DNA of 64,000 nt from Ceratobasidium sp. AG-K (taxonomy: Eukaryota; Basidiomycota; Agaricomycetes; Cantharellales; Ceratobasidiaceae): NCBI GenBank assembly GCA_037039685.1, contig JAWNGF010000002.1, positions 5,766,001-5,830,000 of the forward strand, in the 5' to 3' direction. Below the pieces are notes generated by a model. It was not told the DNA's origin. It did not search any database and was given only the letters and a program-made list of their open reading frames with translations. This document shows positions 1-13,718 of the stretch, one piece after another. A program made the position numbers and the translations under genes. Each line of letters starts with the position of its first letter. Positions within the stretch are counted from its first letter, which is position 1.

Positions 1-3000
1 CCGAGTGATTCAAGCCCTCGTCTGAAAAGTTGGCGAACCAAAGGGAGCAGAATCGAATGATGGTATCGTTGTTCTGAGAGTCATCCGCGACCAGGCATCT
101 CGCGTACATCTCGATCGCCAACTCCAGAAACACGCGCTGTGATTTTGTGTGCCGGTCAAATTGCTCTGTGTCGGCCTTGAGGAGGGCTTGGGATTTGCGC
201 TGCTGCTGAGTCAGTTGGGCGTTTCCGAGGGACCTCTTGAGACTTTCGCCGATTTGGGTAAGTTCGTTCTTTTTGCGATCCATCCTGGCTTTGAGGCGTT
301 TGACTTCCGGAGAGAATCGGATTGCGGTGTCGTACTGCTCCTCAGCAAACTTGGCGTAGCGATGGTAAATAACGGCATGTGAGGGGTGCTGGTGTAACTC
401 CCTGAGCATTTCCTCAGCTGGTCCAAAGTATTTCTCTCGAATGTCCATCGGTTGCTCGAGGCGAGCGTTCGAGGTCCAAGTCCCCTGCGGCCTAATTAGC
501 GAATTTTAGATGTAGGTGTATTGGACGTACCATCAGAGACAACAGTTGTGCGGTAGGGACGATGTCCTTCGATGACTTCTTGCGTTTGTCCGCAGGTCGA
601 GCTAGAAATTGTTTCAAGAACTCAACTGCCATCTTTTGCTCTTGATGAGCCCACATTACGCTCGCAAACTCCTGAGCAAATCTAAAGTCGTTCTTTCGCC
701 CTTCAGTGTTCGCCCGTGTGATAGAGTTGAGAGCGATTTGAGATTTTTGGGAGTCGCGAGCGGCTTCGGAAAGACTGATCAATAAATCCTGCTCAGAGTT
801 GATGAGATGTTTAGTTGAATCCGATTCTATGTTTCCGATCTGAAGAGCTCTGCTCTTGTGTACGCTGGCCCGGAGTAGGGACAGCCGGGTGGCAACTAAG
901 GACTCGTAGTCGTCAAATCTAATAATGGGTGGATTGAGGCCAAGGTGCTCAAGAAGCGAGAAAAGCGGTACTTACTCAAATTCTGATGAAATCTGGGAGA
1001 ACTCTTTACTATCCACGCTCTGGTCGGGCTGATTTTGTTGCAGGAATTTTCGGACTTCTCCGATGCACATGAGAGCGCGAATCGATTTTTTGATGTGAGA
1101 CATGTCCTCTGAGCCGAGTTCCCGAAGGCGTTCCATTTCACTGCGTCGAGCATCACAGACACGAAGTTGCACAACGGCTGGATCCCGCTCCTGGTGCACA
1201 GCTCGCAAAGCACAATACAGGGACGATCCTGGAGGAAGATTGTCTGATGCAACGGGAAGGTCCCATGTCTCTGTTCGCCAACCAAGAGTATACCCATCCT
1301 CTGTGGAGGGCACTTCGGCATTCTTCGACCCATTGATCATCGTAATCGCCATGTTATCGAAGCCGAACGACCGTAAGGAATGCAAAACGCCTGGAGTACT
1401 AGAACTTGACGCACCGGGGCTTTCGAACATCGCCCCCAAAAATTGGAATGCCTTATCCCAGCGGCCTTCGTGGTGGAAACGGCGGATGAGATGGGTTTGG
1501 ACGTCGTCACTCTTGATTCCGTAAAAGCCGTCTGGCTCGTCGATATGGCTGTAGATATCATATAAGATCGCTTCTGTGCTGCGTTTGACAAGGTCGTTGG
1601 GAAAGTCGTGAGCTCGATCCTCGTAGAGTTCCAGGAAAAGAATGGCAGTCGTATAAGCCCCACAACGGAGAGCACCCTCGCTAAGCAACCTGTGGTCGAT
1701 GTCCAGCCAGTGATTGTATGCCAACATGTCTCGGGGTTCAATTGCAGAGAGCGGATAAAAGTTTCGCAGATGCAACACCACCTGAATGAGGCACCCAATA
1801 ATTGCGGGAGTGATAGAATCCTGTGCGAGTACTCCCGTGAAATAGGCAGAGATTCGCGACCGCGCAGATTGTTCGCTATAATTCTCTTTTTGCCCTCCTA
1901 GTTGATGATCTTCATGCTGAAGGATGGCATGAACCAAAACTGGGAGAAGTTGTTTGGCCAAGACTTCGTCCATCTGTACGATAGCTACTAGCTGAGCAAA
2001 GAATTCCTGGCCTTTGATGGTCGATAGCACAGCACAAAAGTAGGAGCTCAGAGTACGAATCCACGACGAGTAATCGTTAGCAGATGGTTTAAGATCCTCG
2101 GCTGTTGGCAATTCATCGAGGGACCGAGGTGGGATAGATAGTAGGGTTTCTGCATGTCGAGGATACACCAAGCGCTCGTTCTGAACGCTCCTAGGAACCG
2201 ATGGAGTACCCGGAAAGTTTGTGATATCTACTTCGAGACTCGAGAGCCTGCCGATGGTTTGGTATGCTGTGAAGACCTTGGACGGATCTTCCGAATAGAC
2301 CAAGTCAAATAAAACTACCAGGATGGCCAACAAAGGCGAAGTCGAATCCCGTTTGTTTTTGGCTACGTATGTGCGGTGTATCGCATCCACGGAGTGGGCA
2401 TCATGCCGGTCGGAGGTTAAAGCTCGGATATTCCCCTTGTTCAGGAAAAGTAGCTCGGTAAACGCCGTAGCATCCTCACCTTGGATCTCGGCGGGAGGTG
2501 GGATGCATGATTTGAGGTGCCAAAAATCAGCCTTTGCAAAGGTGGATTGCCGGGCTTCGTCGCTGTGCGCGATCGACAGGAGTCGGTGGACCGTTCGGAA
2601 TTTACTGGCATTGGATGCATAATGCTGAAGAATGTAAGACATGTTCTCAGAGTCCAGTTCCTCGGCGCGGCCTACGAGTTCGGGGTATTTGAGCTGCCTA
2701 GGCCAAAGTGCCAGGACGTTAAGGATTTCCGGATGGAGATATTGGGAATCCCCAGTCGATTTTGAAGCCTCCTCTTCGAGCTTAGCGGTGACACCTTCTA
2801 CCCAGTCCATAAGTTTATCGCCAAGATGACGCATGAATTCGTCGTTCTCTCGGGTATAATCGTAGGCTATGCGACCCATTCTACCTAGAACCTCGAGCCT
2901 CGGAGAGCCGGACGTGATCGCGGTTACGTGCTTGGGTATGAAGGCGAGGCACCAGTCCAGAGCTGACTGGGCCATACGAGCGAGATCGGGTTGCGTTAGG

Positions 3001-6000
3001 AGTAGAGAGTAACCATGGATCAACGTGCGAAGCAGTATCCAGTCCTTCCGAAACGGCTTCAGGCAGGCAACAACGACGCTCAGCGCACGTAACAGCCGAA
3101 GTTGTTCGTTAACCAGAGGCGACTTGTTAATGGCTGTAAATAAGCGATGCGCAACATGGTAAGCCAGATGAGATTCGACGAAAAGCGACGAGTGGCTCTC
3201 CAAAAACCAAAAGAGCGACGCAATAACTGTCCGCGGCTCGAAGGCAGGCAACACCGGATCATGAACTGGGAAATCCTCGTCACCCCAATAGTACTGGAAT
3301 GTCTCGAAATCTTTGGCTGCCCCCGCCTTGCCCTGCTGTTGGAAAGCGCCGATAATGTCTTCGTCTGGAGCTCCGTTGATCGTCCGAGCAATGGAGACCA
3401 CAATCTGCGGGGCATTCCTAATCAGGTAATCCTGCGAGGTTTCGTCGGGGGGACAAGCATCATTGGCGCGTTTCAGGATTACGTCTTTGAGGTCAGCCGT
3501 CGCTTCGAGGGACAGACGACTCGTAGTTTCGTCTAGGCTTTCGTCGTGGTAAAAAACAATGGAAAGCCCAACAACGTCGTGAAAACAGCTCCTCAAGCCT
3601 TCGGATTCGGAAATGCCGATGCTTTTACAGAGAGCTTGGAACTGCTTGATCCCATGGGAGACGGGTTCCCTGAGGCCGCCGGCGAGCAGAAGAGTAGGCC
3701 CGACGAGTTTAAACGATTCCTCGATGCGGTTCTTGTTAGAACTGTACCCCAGGAGGTGGCTAGGAATATGGGCGAAGTCCTTTTTGGCCAAAAAAGTCGA
3801 AAAAGCGATCTGGGATGCATAAGCCTCGAACAATTGGGAAAGGTTTGTCAAGCCCATCCGGTCCGCCACCGCAATGAGTATCGACTCCATGTGTCGGCTG
3901 AAAGCGGTCGAATGGTAGCAAGTCTCAAGCAAATGCCAATACGGGCCCCTCCGAACGGAAGAACTAACAATCATCACATTGCCCAAGGCGATGAAGCGGG
4001 TAAGCATTCCCTCAAAGCTAATTAAACATGTTAGCTAAATTCCCGACAAGATCAAAACAACCTACTCATCGGTAGATACCGAAAGTTGCGCCCTTACGTC
4101 TTGGTAGAAGGACATGGGGTTGGTCTCCGTATATTTCAACGACCTGAATACTCCCGCGGTAGCTTCGGCAGCTCGAAACCGTACGCGAACATCGCAATCG
4201 GTGCCCAAATTGACGAGCATTGTTCCCGGAAGATACTCTGATGAGAGCGTCTCGTCATCATCGTTCGACGGGAGAGACCATACGGATTGCTGTGGATCAA
4301 GTTTAAGATATTTGCTCATTAGAACGGTGAGCCTATCTCTTGCTTTCCAGGAGAAGATTTTCTGGGTTACCAGCATTTCAGAAAGCCAGTGAAGCAAGGC
4401 ACGCGACTGAACGCCGGACTCCTTTTCAACTTCGCCTTCGCGGGTCCAGACAGGCATAGTACAATCCAAAAACGCCAGAACAATCAACTGCATCTTCTCG
4501 CAACGTGGATGAGCATAAGACTTGAGCAGTTCTCCAAGGTGGTCGAGGGTGCCTTCCAAGCTGGATGTGCTCATGTGGAGATACCGTCGGCGCACACATT
4601 CGAAAACCTCTGGGGCTAGAGTGAAAAAGGCCAAGCCATCACAAGACTGTAAGAATTCCAAAATTTCACGGTCGCGAGTTGGTTCCAGACTCGGAGACTG
4701 GAGCATGGGCGCAGCGGTCAAAAAACGAGTGGCGAAGGATACAAGAGCTCCAGCTGCCCGTGAAAGTGACCCAGTATCGGCTGCGCGTACATTGGACTCG
4801 GAATTGGCAGTTCTAATTTCAGAAAATCCATCGGCATCCAAATCCGTGGCCTTTCCCTCACTTGGGTTCGCGGGCTTCAGACTGTAAAGGGATTGCCGCA
4901 AGAACCTCCCCAGGTCTGTAAATGCGTCCTGGACCTGAAGACCTTCGTGTCAATATTCTCGTAACAGATTCCAAGCCTGATATAACACATACATCTGCGG
5001 AGCGCCAAATTTTCTTCAATACCTCTCGATGCACCTGGATTTTCTCTTCACTAGTTGGACCATTTTGACGCATCATTTCAGCAAGAGCTCGACGCTTGAT
5101 GCCGGTATCAACATCAGGATCGAGAATCCCTTTCCAAGGTGTGTGCTCGGCACATTCTCCTCCGTCCTCGACGAGTGTGTCAAACGCCAGTAGTATTATG
5201 GCACGTTCTTCTGCAGTCCATCTCGGCGCAGACGCACAAGGAGTTATTCTTCGAGTAAGTGAGCAAGCCGCCTTTATGACGCGGGGATTTGACCTCATCC
5301 CATCAGAGACGAGCGACGCCTCAAACCAAAGGGCAAGGCACACTAAACCTGCAGCCCTGTGCGCGGATTCACGTGACATCATTGTTGCATCCTTTGCAGA
5401 GTCCCACTCCGCTAGTAGTGCGTCCAGTGACTTCAAGAGGAACGAAGAGGATTTGCGGGCGCGGTCGTTTGGAGCTACCAATTCGGCCTCGGGGACGTCG
5501 GATACACGATGGAGCGGGTCGGATGAAGCAGACTCATTGGGGATAAGTGCGCGGTGGTTTCTAGAATGAAACTTGGGGAGTTGGGCAGAGACAAGAAAGT
5601 CGCGGATTAGGCGAGTCTTATGGCGTTCCAGCGTAACTTCCGTCGTTGCACAATCCGGAAGAAGAGTAGAGGAAATGGGGAGTGCGCGCCGCGTGATCGT
5701 GCAAGCAATCTGCAGAAGCTCGAGGATGTCGGATGGGAAATGTGTGTCGAGGCGCGTTCGCGTATGATTGCGTACGGACTCGGTAATATTCCAAGACTCG
5801 GACAGCCAACCAAGCACCTTATCTTCCAGCTGCATTCGGTATAGGCGAACATCACGACTGGCGACACGTAGGCACTCGACAAGAAACGCACACACACTAT
5901 CGTGGGGGAAGGCTGGTCCCTGCACAAGTAAATCCGACGTAAATGCTTCGATATCCCTAAAAAGCGTTTGGTCATCCAAGTGCCCATTCCGAGCGATTGC

Positions 6001-7730
6001 GTTCGCTGCATGACACGCAGCTCTGCATTCTAGAGCAACACTTGTTTTTCGGATGGCGTGGCTCCAGAAGGCTAAAATATCCTCGGAGGTCGATCGAGAT
6101 GGAGATGGTTTCGATGGTTCTTCCGCGCAAGCGATCGCTGCACAACAAAGAAAGGCCCATGAGGACGAAAGGTGATCGTCTTGGGAGAAAAAGGACAAGA
6201 GAGTAGAACATATGTCGGCCTTGATTGAGGGAGAGAGGCTATCCCAGTGTCCATCAATCAAGAACAGCAATACCTGTAACCGGTAATTCCTCGTCGAGGG
6301 TACCGCCTTAATTTGTGATAGAAGAGACAGAACCGGGTTCGACAGTCGGAGACTTTTGCCCCCTCGACGAGGCGTGTTGGGGACTGGAGTTGTAAACAAA
6401 AGGGTCTGCGACCGACTTGAGCAGACTGGCCATTTCTATCAAAATAAACTCAGCTGACCTTAGCTATACAATCCGCTTGGAGCTGCAAAGCAACCCAAGA
6501 TAGTGCATTCGATGCAGTAAAGTCGGCACCATATCTAAACGACTTGGCTTCGAAGGCAGCTGCTTGTCCCCGTAATATCTGGAGTCGAAGGGAATCCAAA
6601 GATAAACCCTCGAGTCCAGAGCGGTTATCTGGCTCCGAATCGAGCACTACGCCCAGGCGCGCCAGCGACTCTACTCTCGGGAAACCCGAGTCATTGTTCT
6701 CCATCATCAAAGGCATTAATATGTTAAACGTGAGCACAAGGCCTTCCTTGATCGACCGGGTCTTGGTACTCCATAAGTCAAGTAAAGGGGACCACAGCTT
6801 GGCCCCGAACGTCACTAGCTCGCGCGACCGGTTCAGCTCAAGGCTTAGTAGCACGGAGTTCAGTGCCCACACTGCGTCCTGGTGAGCGGTGCCCTCAGCT
6901 GGATATTGGCTAAAATACTGGCAAAAATATTTCAGGAGAGTCCGTGAAGCACCGGGGATCGAAGTTATCATGAAAGAGGCGTTGGGATGACCCAGCAAGG
7001 CCCGAATTAGAGCTACGAATTCGATCTGATCGAGGCGAAAGGATTTCAAGTGGGCAATGGACGAGGAAGCGGTTTTGGCAAGAGGGGACATGATTCTTTG
7101 CCGCTTTCGGCGAGGGCTAACCACAGTTTCGGCCTCGTCATCTGACCCTTTTTCCTCGTCTTCATGGGGCTCGATTTCGTCGGAGAGATCCTCTAGAGTC
7201 AGCTTGTGGGAGAGGCGATTTCCCAATACGGCTGCAAATGCTAGCGCCACTAGATGTGCCCATGTATCCATGTCAAGGTGATCCAGATGCGGGCGGAATT
7301 CGGCGATGGTCCGAAGGGCCTTGACATATGAAAGAGCCACGGGAGTAAATACCGCGCCGTTGTGAATGATCATTTGGGTCAAATGGACAATCAAAGGCTT
7401 GATGACTCGGCGATTGAGGTTCGCCACACTCCTTTCGGTCAGCCAACGGAGGAAACTTGCCGCCTTCTCAAGTCGAGTCGACGCGTCGTTGGTGGTTCTT
7501 TTGGTTGCTTTCTCGCCCAAACCTTTCATGTATTTGTCTCGTTCGTCGAGTATCAGTGGGAACACCTTTTGAAAAATGTAAAGCCAGGCCTTTCCATCTC
7601 CTCTCTCGTCGACATTATTGATTACGCTATCGCGTTTGAGGAGATCCTGCAAAATTCTCATCCCTTCTGTACGGTCACGAATCGTCTTGCCGACGAGCAG
7701 CTCCAACGCAGTGGAAATATCCTGGGACAT
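1..7730 (-). CDS. tel1: Serine/threonine kinase Tel1 (ATM), N-terminal part, truncated by window edge
   Basis: ATM/Tel1 is the PIKK-family kinase that signals DNA double-strand breaks and short telomeres. Six exons join in frame: 7730-6459, 6405-4993, 4934-4066, 4017-976, 918-531 and 484-1, giving about 2,490 residues with no stop before the edge. The N-terminus carries the TAN-type motif (LLVGKTIRDR at residues 11-20, then a Leu-rich helix). Alpha-helical HEAT-like repeats follow, then the start of the FAT domain; the last exon reads IEMYARCL, typical of the ATM FAT region. The kinase and FATC domains must lie left of the window. All introns are GT-AG and 50-60 nt. The start is the first ATG of a long open exon. 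The family call is firm; the exact first intron is the least certain join. Confidence 0.88.
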
Positions 7731-8920
7731 GGTAGCTAGAAGATATCGAGGAGATTCAAAACCATAGACCTTGGGTGGCGTGTACGAAGTACAATGCTAA
7801 TGGCTAGATGCTCGCAGTTTCGAAACCAGAGTCCATAAACAGATGATGGTTGCGTGCAGAAGTGTCAATTTCGAATCATCAAACTCACTTAGGCACGTGA
7901 CGATCGCGCCACAATATTTCCATCACCAAATCCGCATGACACAATCTTTTGAGATGTGTAGCAGTCGTGTGGAAGCACACAACTTCAACAAAATAATTAC
8001 ACAATTATACATTCTCTACTCTACGTTCCTTTGATACTTCTTGAATTCACCGCAGTGCTCAAGTTTTCTTAGCGGCTCACTACCACAATAACCACGGAGG
8101 TATGAATCTAAATATATGCTACCATAGCGCAGGATGAGCCCACGATTGCATGTATACAGCAGCATGGTTCGAAGCTACCGGAGTAGAGCGATCGAGGAAT
8201 GAGGTCCACAACCAAGGAACCCCCTGAAGTCCTTGATGCATCTTGTTCCGATTGTGCCTAGTTGATATCTGCGTTTCAGTTTGTGATTTGGAATACCCGC
8301 TTTATCCTCCGAGAATGTGACTGGCTCCACTGTGCTATGCGATGATCACGATCCTGACCTGATCCGATATTCCTATTTTAGACAAGTCGTGATATGCGGA
8401 GACACCCGGGAGAAACTAAGCACACACCGGCCCGCGGAAGGAGCTATTCCAAGTGGGACACTCCTTGACTCTTAGACTCCGACTACCTCGTCTGGGTGGT
8501 AACATGCTTCCTAGGATACCTTGTTTTATCTACTAACCTTGCCATCTCGGGTCAGGTCCATCCTGTCAATATGGAAGTGTACTGTAGTGCTTCTACACCC
8601 AGTGCCAAGAATGGAAGATGGGTGGTGCCACTACTGAGAGTCGAGGTGCCACAACTCACTATCGAGATGGGTGTAACCTCGGATAATTTCTGTTGAAATG
8701 AATCAGGGTCAAGTCCGTGAAATTCGACTCAAGTTGCTACACCCCAACCCACGCTCAACTCACCGTCAAACCCTGGAGCTCAAAACGCCGACAGAAAATT
8801 CCAATAGCCCAAGCGACTGCGCGGGAACTCTGGAGGTCAGATAACAACTTAATTTGCAAGACAAAACCAATGCACTCGATAACAAGAACATATCAACAAG
8901 AAAAGTCTCTGCATGGAAGG
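7731..8920. other. Intergenic, tel1 5' flank / pso2 3' flank
   Basis: About 1.2 kb lies between the tel1 start and the pso2 stop. Only short unrelated ORFs are seen. No RNA gene, repeat array or conserved protein was recognised. It must hold the tel1 promoter, but no clear TATA element was found. Confidence 0.5.
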
Positions 8921-11466
8921 TTACCAATAGTCCTCGCTACGGTGCTCAACCATCGCTCCCTTCCTATCCTTTCGTGCCTTGGCCCATTTTTCGAACCAGG
9001 CTGACATTTTCTGACGACTATCTGCACTGCTCACATTGACAGTGGCAATCATTCGTACCCAGTCAATACTCAATGCGAAGCAGGTTAGTTCTCTGAACGA
9101 CGAATGTTCAGAATAAGGGACGCCGTAGATTGTGACTCGTGCATTTGACCCTCGTTGGGGGCGTAAATCAGCTGCGGTGTATTTGTGAGCTCGTGCTTGA
9201 GCGAGTATCTGTTCTATAGTCGGCGCAGTAGATAGACCCGCAGGTGGCGTGTACCTAAACCCCGAAAACAGTGTGATTATCGAACACATCAGCGCATACA
9301 TGCACTTACGTCCATCCGGTTGGCCTAAACCCTAGTACTTGATCGTACTGGTCGTGATGCAGGTCAAGATACTCGCCCAACCTCTCAATATTGATTTGAC
9401 CAAGAGGGAGCACATGAACACATGCTTCCTTTGGATCCTTGGTTAGCATTGTATGCAAGTCGGGGTCCGCCTGGCACATGAACACAGCATTCTTGCGTCC
9501 GTTGCAGTATATCTTCGACGATAGCATTTTGGCGATGGCTATGTCAACACCGCATGTCAAATAACTCGCAAAGCGGAAAACGAAAAGGATGCACACCTTT
9601 AAGAACACGTTCTTTGCCAATAGTGTACGTCCCAACAACCACGAGGACTCTTCTGCTTGGTTCTGATTTCCCTGGCGAAGCATCGGGGTATGATGTTTGA
9701 GACTGTAGCCGAGCGGCCACTTTCGTCGATGGAGTGAACCAGCCAGGCTTGACTGTCGGGCTGGCACTTGGAGTGAAAAGCGATTTGGCCTTGCTCCCTT
9801 GTATGTATTGCTTAGCGAGCTCAGCGCAAGCATCGATGACTAAGGCCTGAGGCGGGAAACAGTACTTTCAGACGAGTAGCGCAGGGTTAGCCTCGGTGAT
9901 TGAGCCAAGCAAGGTTATGGGCGCTCACTTTCGGGTTCAGGTACGTCGTATCCAAATAAACAGTATCCAACCGTTTGCCATGAATTGCAGGATGCAACGC
10001 ATGTGTGGGACACGCACGAAAATCCCCACAGTGCAAATACGTGAACTCGCGGTTGCTTCCTACAAATGAAGACTTGACGTGCGAATCTCCCGCATCGACC
10101 GTCTGCTTCCCTGAAAAGACGAATAACGACGATCCTGGGCCTGTATGTGGGTTGAACGGGTCAATAAAAGGCGTGATCTTATTCGAGTCGAGAAAAACTG
10201 ACAATGGTTTGCGTCAATAAGCGTGACCTTGACACCTCCAGTATCTGGTATTTCTACAGCTTCATTTTCTGAAAGGGGATTTACCCATTTAGGGTCTACA
10301 CGTAACATGTGTTTTATGAGATTCGCAGTCGTCTCTATCCACGCTTATAGTTAGCAAATGTCATTCGAGCGACGCGGCAATCTCACCGGAACAGTATATT
10401 GGGCCGTTCTTCCAGGTCGAAGACAAGTTCGTATAATGATCTGAGTGAGCATGTCTGGAAACCAGGTGAGCTCGCCTACAGGTGCAAAACTTGAGGGTTA
10501 CGCACGAGAGAAAATAGGCAGTTACCCCAGGTATCTTGCCATAACAGAACGCATCTACCGCAATGGGCATTCCAGGCATGACCTTTTGAGTGACTGGGTT
10601 CAACATGTTTATCACAGACACTACCAAGTGACTGACCTTGTAAAACGGTGCAGGCCGCCGTTGTCTCGTACCGCCCTTGGTATTGTCATCGGCTTTTCCC
10701 TTCCCCTTCCCCTTGCCCTCATTCTTCCGGAATTTCACATCACATTTCGCGTTCCTCGCGGTATCTACAGCGTCCCAAGCCTCTTTTTCTTCCCTCGATG
10801 ACATGAGTTTGTTCAGCGCATTCGGAGTTTCGGAGGCCGTCTTGTTCCGCGTATGGAGGCTGTCGTTCCTGGGCTCCGTTTGCCTTCGAGGTGTGTTGAA
10901 AATTGGCGGATTGTCACTACGGCTCGGGCCGGCCACCGACTTGGAGAGACACTGAGCAACGTGGTCATTGATTTCCTGGGACAAATTTGTCAATAGCGAG
11001 CCTGGACAAAGATATGCAATTATACCTTATCGGTGGCGTCTAATAGCAACAAGCCGCAAATTGTGCATGTGCCAAGACTTGCAGTGTCAGCGAGTAGCTT
11101 TTCACCTAGACATCGTGGGGAGGCGTTGGTTGTAGACAACGCCAGGCCGGGTGCATCCACTTCTGGGTCGCCCTCGTCTTCGACGTCAAGCGCTTGGTTT
11201 TCCTTGGAGTCCCAATCGTCGCCACTAAAACTCAAATCCAATATTTCATCAACGCCAATCGCAGGAGTTTTTGGAGTGCATTCTTCGTCGTCAGATATCA
11301 CAATAATATCGCACTTTTCCCCGCGGCTTTGGTTGGACGCAGTAGTGTCAGATAAAACGGAGGGGCTTTGTCTGGGTCGTTTAGTACTGAAGAAGCTAAG
11401 AAGGGTCCGGGATTCTCCAAGGGAAGGACTTTGCTTGCGCTTCTTGAAAGACTCTGAGGAGGGCAT
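8921..11466 (-). CDS. pso2: DNA interstrand crosslink repair nuclease Pso2/Snm1
   Basis: Pso2/Snm1 is a 5'-exonuclease of the metallo-beta-lactamase/beta-CASP fold that processes DNA interstrand crosslinks in the nucleus. Nine exons (11466-11026, 10975-10637, 10582-10506, 10454-10387, 10334-10203, 10140-9929, 9864-9597, 9538-9310, 9254-8921) total exactly 2,100 nt, encoding 699 residues plus stop. A UBZ4-type zinc finger is built across the first intron (Cys134, Cys137, His152, Cys156). The metal-binding HAHSDHY motif (287-293) also forms only after splicing. [20 protein letters not shown] and the late [12 protein letters not shown] segment are family signatures. A highly charged, Gly/Lys-rich linker precedes the catalytic part. 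Vertebrate paralogues (SNM1A/B, Artemis) share the fold, but the UBZ plus the MBL order fits Pso2/SNM1A. All introns are GT-AG. Confidence 0.93.
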
Positions 11467-12233
11467 CCAAACTAGACTTTACGCGATTTACAAAGTAGGA
11501 ATCCAAATCAGAGGTATATCCTGAAGATCGAGAAAAGGTGATGGTGGTCGGGAGGAGACGCGATTCGCGGAGACTAGCCACGTGATGGCCCGGCGGATCG
11601 GGGCTCGACCATCGCTTGGTTTCAGGTCCTGACCTTCTCGTCTCGGCCGTCTCAGCGAAGAGACTTGATTCACGTAAAATGTAAGCGCACTACAGCAACG
11701 GGCAACAACGTTGTTCAGCCTGGGCTATCCTTCCCAAGCTTAAATCGAGGCACCCACATTATCGACCGTCGTGGACGAGAGTACCCGAGACTGAGTGTAT
11801 ACTTCGCGATAATCAACGAGACTACAATGTGAAATAGTCCTGGTGCAGACAGCAAATACCTCAAGACAGCCTATTCTCGGATCCTGATGACGTTGACCGC
11901 TGACGTCCCAGGCTAAACCCGGGGACGAAGGGCACTGCATCAGTTGCGCGTCAAATCACAAGTCATCTGTGTTCCGAGATCTCCTAATTTTCAAATCCCG
12001 CGCGCCAGTCTGCACATCCAAGGCAATCATATATACGCGCGTGGTGGCAACGCCTGCCTCACAATTCTCTGAACCCCCTCCATTCGGCCAAGTCCTTGCC
12101 TCCACCCAGCGATTTCCTGTAAAAACGAAAACGCACCCACCTACGAATCAACGAACCGATCCCCGGTGAGATCTCGCTATTAGTTATTGCCGGGTTCTCC
12201 TTCAGCTTACAGAGTCAATCAGTCAACCAACCA
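11467..12233. promoter_or_regulatory. Shared intergenic region between divergent pso2 and methyltransferase genes
   Basis: 767 bp separates two divergently transcribed starts (pso2 at 11466 minus, methyltransferase at 12234 plus), so both promoters must lie here. No clear TATA box or known operator was recognised. Confidence 0.4.
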
Positions 12234-13718
12234 ATGGTCATTCCGCGCTTGCTTGATGAAGTCCAGCCTCGAATCTGCGACGATTCCGGCGCTGTTGTAT
12301 ACTTTGTGTCGGGCAATGTCTACTCCCCCTCCACTAGTTTTTCTCCGTACGATTCCGATTCAGATGCGACTTCCCTGTCCTCTCAACATTCTGCAAGTAC
12401 GCTCTCGTCCCAAGAAGCGCTTGGTACGTTGACAGTATCCACTCCACCGAGCGTAATCCAATGCGTTATCCAGCGTACTTTCAGAATGTCGACGGACGTC
12501 TGTTTCCTGTCGATCCAGAACTCCCCATTTTCCTACCGCAAGACGAGCAGGAAACTAATCGACTTGATCGAGAGCACCTCGCATTGAAACTAGCTGTTGG
12601 ACGAAACTGTGTTGGACCGGTTGCTTCACATCTACGACATGATCCATTCACCGCTCCAAAACGTGTGCTCGATATTGGGACTCAGCAAGGAACATGGTAA
12701 GCTTCACACTATCTCCACTCTCGATTACGACACTTTGCGCCTCTATGACTCCGTGTAAATTCCGGTATTAATCTAACCACTTGACTTTTAGGGTACAAGA
12801 AATGGCGGCCGAATTTCCGCACGTCGACTTTGTGAGCCTGGATTTCTCGCCGATGGCGGCGCATACACCACGAGGGAACATTACCTTTGAAGTGTATGAC
12901 TTGTACGCTGGATTGGCCGAGGCGGACGCCAGTTTTGACATGGTACATGTGCGGCACACCGCGAATAAGGTAATATGGTTATCACTATTGAGCCCGGGAG
13001 TTGTATAGGCTGATACCACCCACAGGTCGGAAACTACCGCGCCCTACTTCGTGAATTGCATCGTGTCCTCCGGCCCGGCGGACTCTTTGTGTCTGGGGAA
13101 TTCGAAAACGAGATTTACGAGGCAGACCACCCAGATGTTCCCATTGTTGACCCAGTCCCACGACTCTCTCGTGGACTGTGGTTCGTACGCCAAGCCCTAG
13201 CCGCTCAAAACGTGATGGTGGATGCGGGTCGCCAGCTCCCGAGCATTCTTGCAGACTCGAGCCAGTTTATACGCGCTCCAGCCTCTACTTCGTATGCCAG
13301 TGGTTCAGAGTCGGACAGCGACAGCTCTGGGCTATCATTTAGCACTGCCGGGTCATCTTCATACCTACCCACTCCCTCGCCCTCATCGGGCCAGCCCACT
13401 TCAACAAATTCGGTTCGTGTTCCGGCCTCTGGATTCAAAGATATCACGCCGGTTACCTATCACCTCCCCGCAACACCTTGGGCAGACCCGCAGGCTCAGC
13501 CCCATCTACATGAAGCGGGCCGCCTATCCGTGCTGGGTTTGCGACACGGCTGGCCGAGCCTAGTGCCATTGCTAACTACGCACGCCGGTCTCTCAACGGC
13601 TGAAGCAGAGGATATCGTGTCTGGGGCTCTTGACGATCACTTTGTCGACCCAAAGCTGAAGCTGATTATGAGATTTCATACAGTATGGGCTTTCAAGGTC
13701 GACGAACAGCCACGATAG
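12234..13718 (+). CDS. SAM-dependent class I methyltransferase (LaeA/TAM-like)
   Basis: Four exons (12234-12423, 12474-12696, 12792-12969, 13026-13718) give exactly 428 codons. A Ser-rich N-terminal stretch is followed by the Rossmann methyltransferase core. Motif I is VLDIGTQQGTW (128-138), completed across intron 2. Next come the acidic strand VSLDFSP, DMVHVRHTANKVGNYRALL and the LHRVLRPGGLFV strand. The core is interrupted by a Ser/Pro-rich insertion before the last helix-strand pair (MRFHTVWAF). This layout matches fungal methyltransferases of the LaeA/UMTA type, whose substrates are mostly unknown. No biosynthetic cluster genes flank it, so a role in secondary metabolism is not supported here. 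Motif I has Gln-Gln where the family often has Gly-Thr. Confidence 0.8.
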
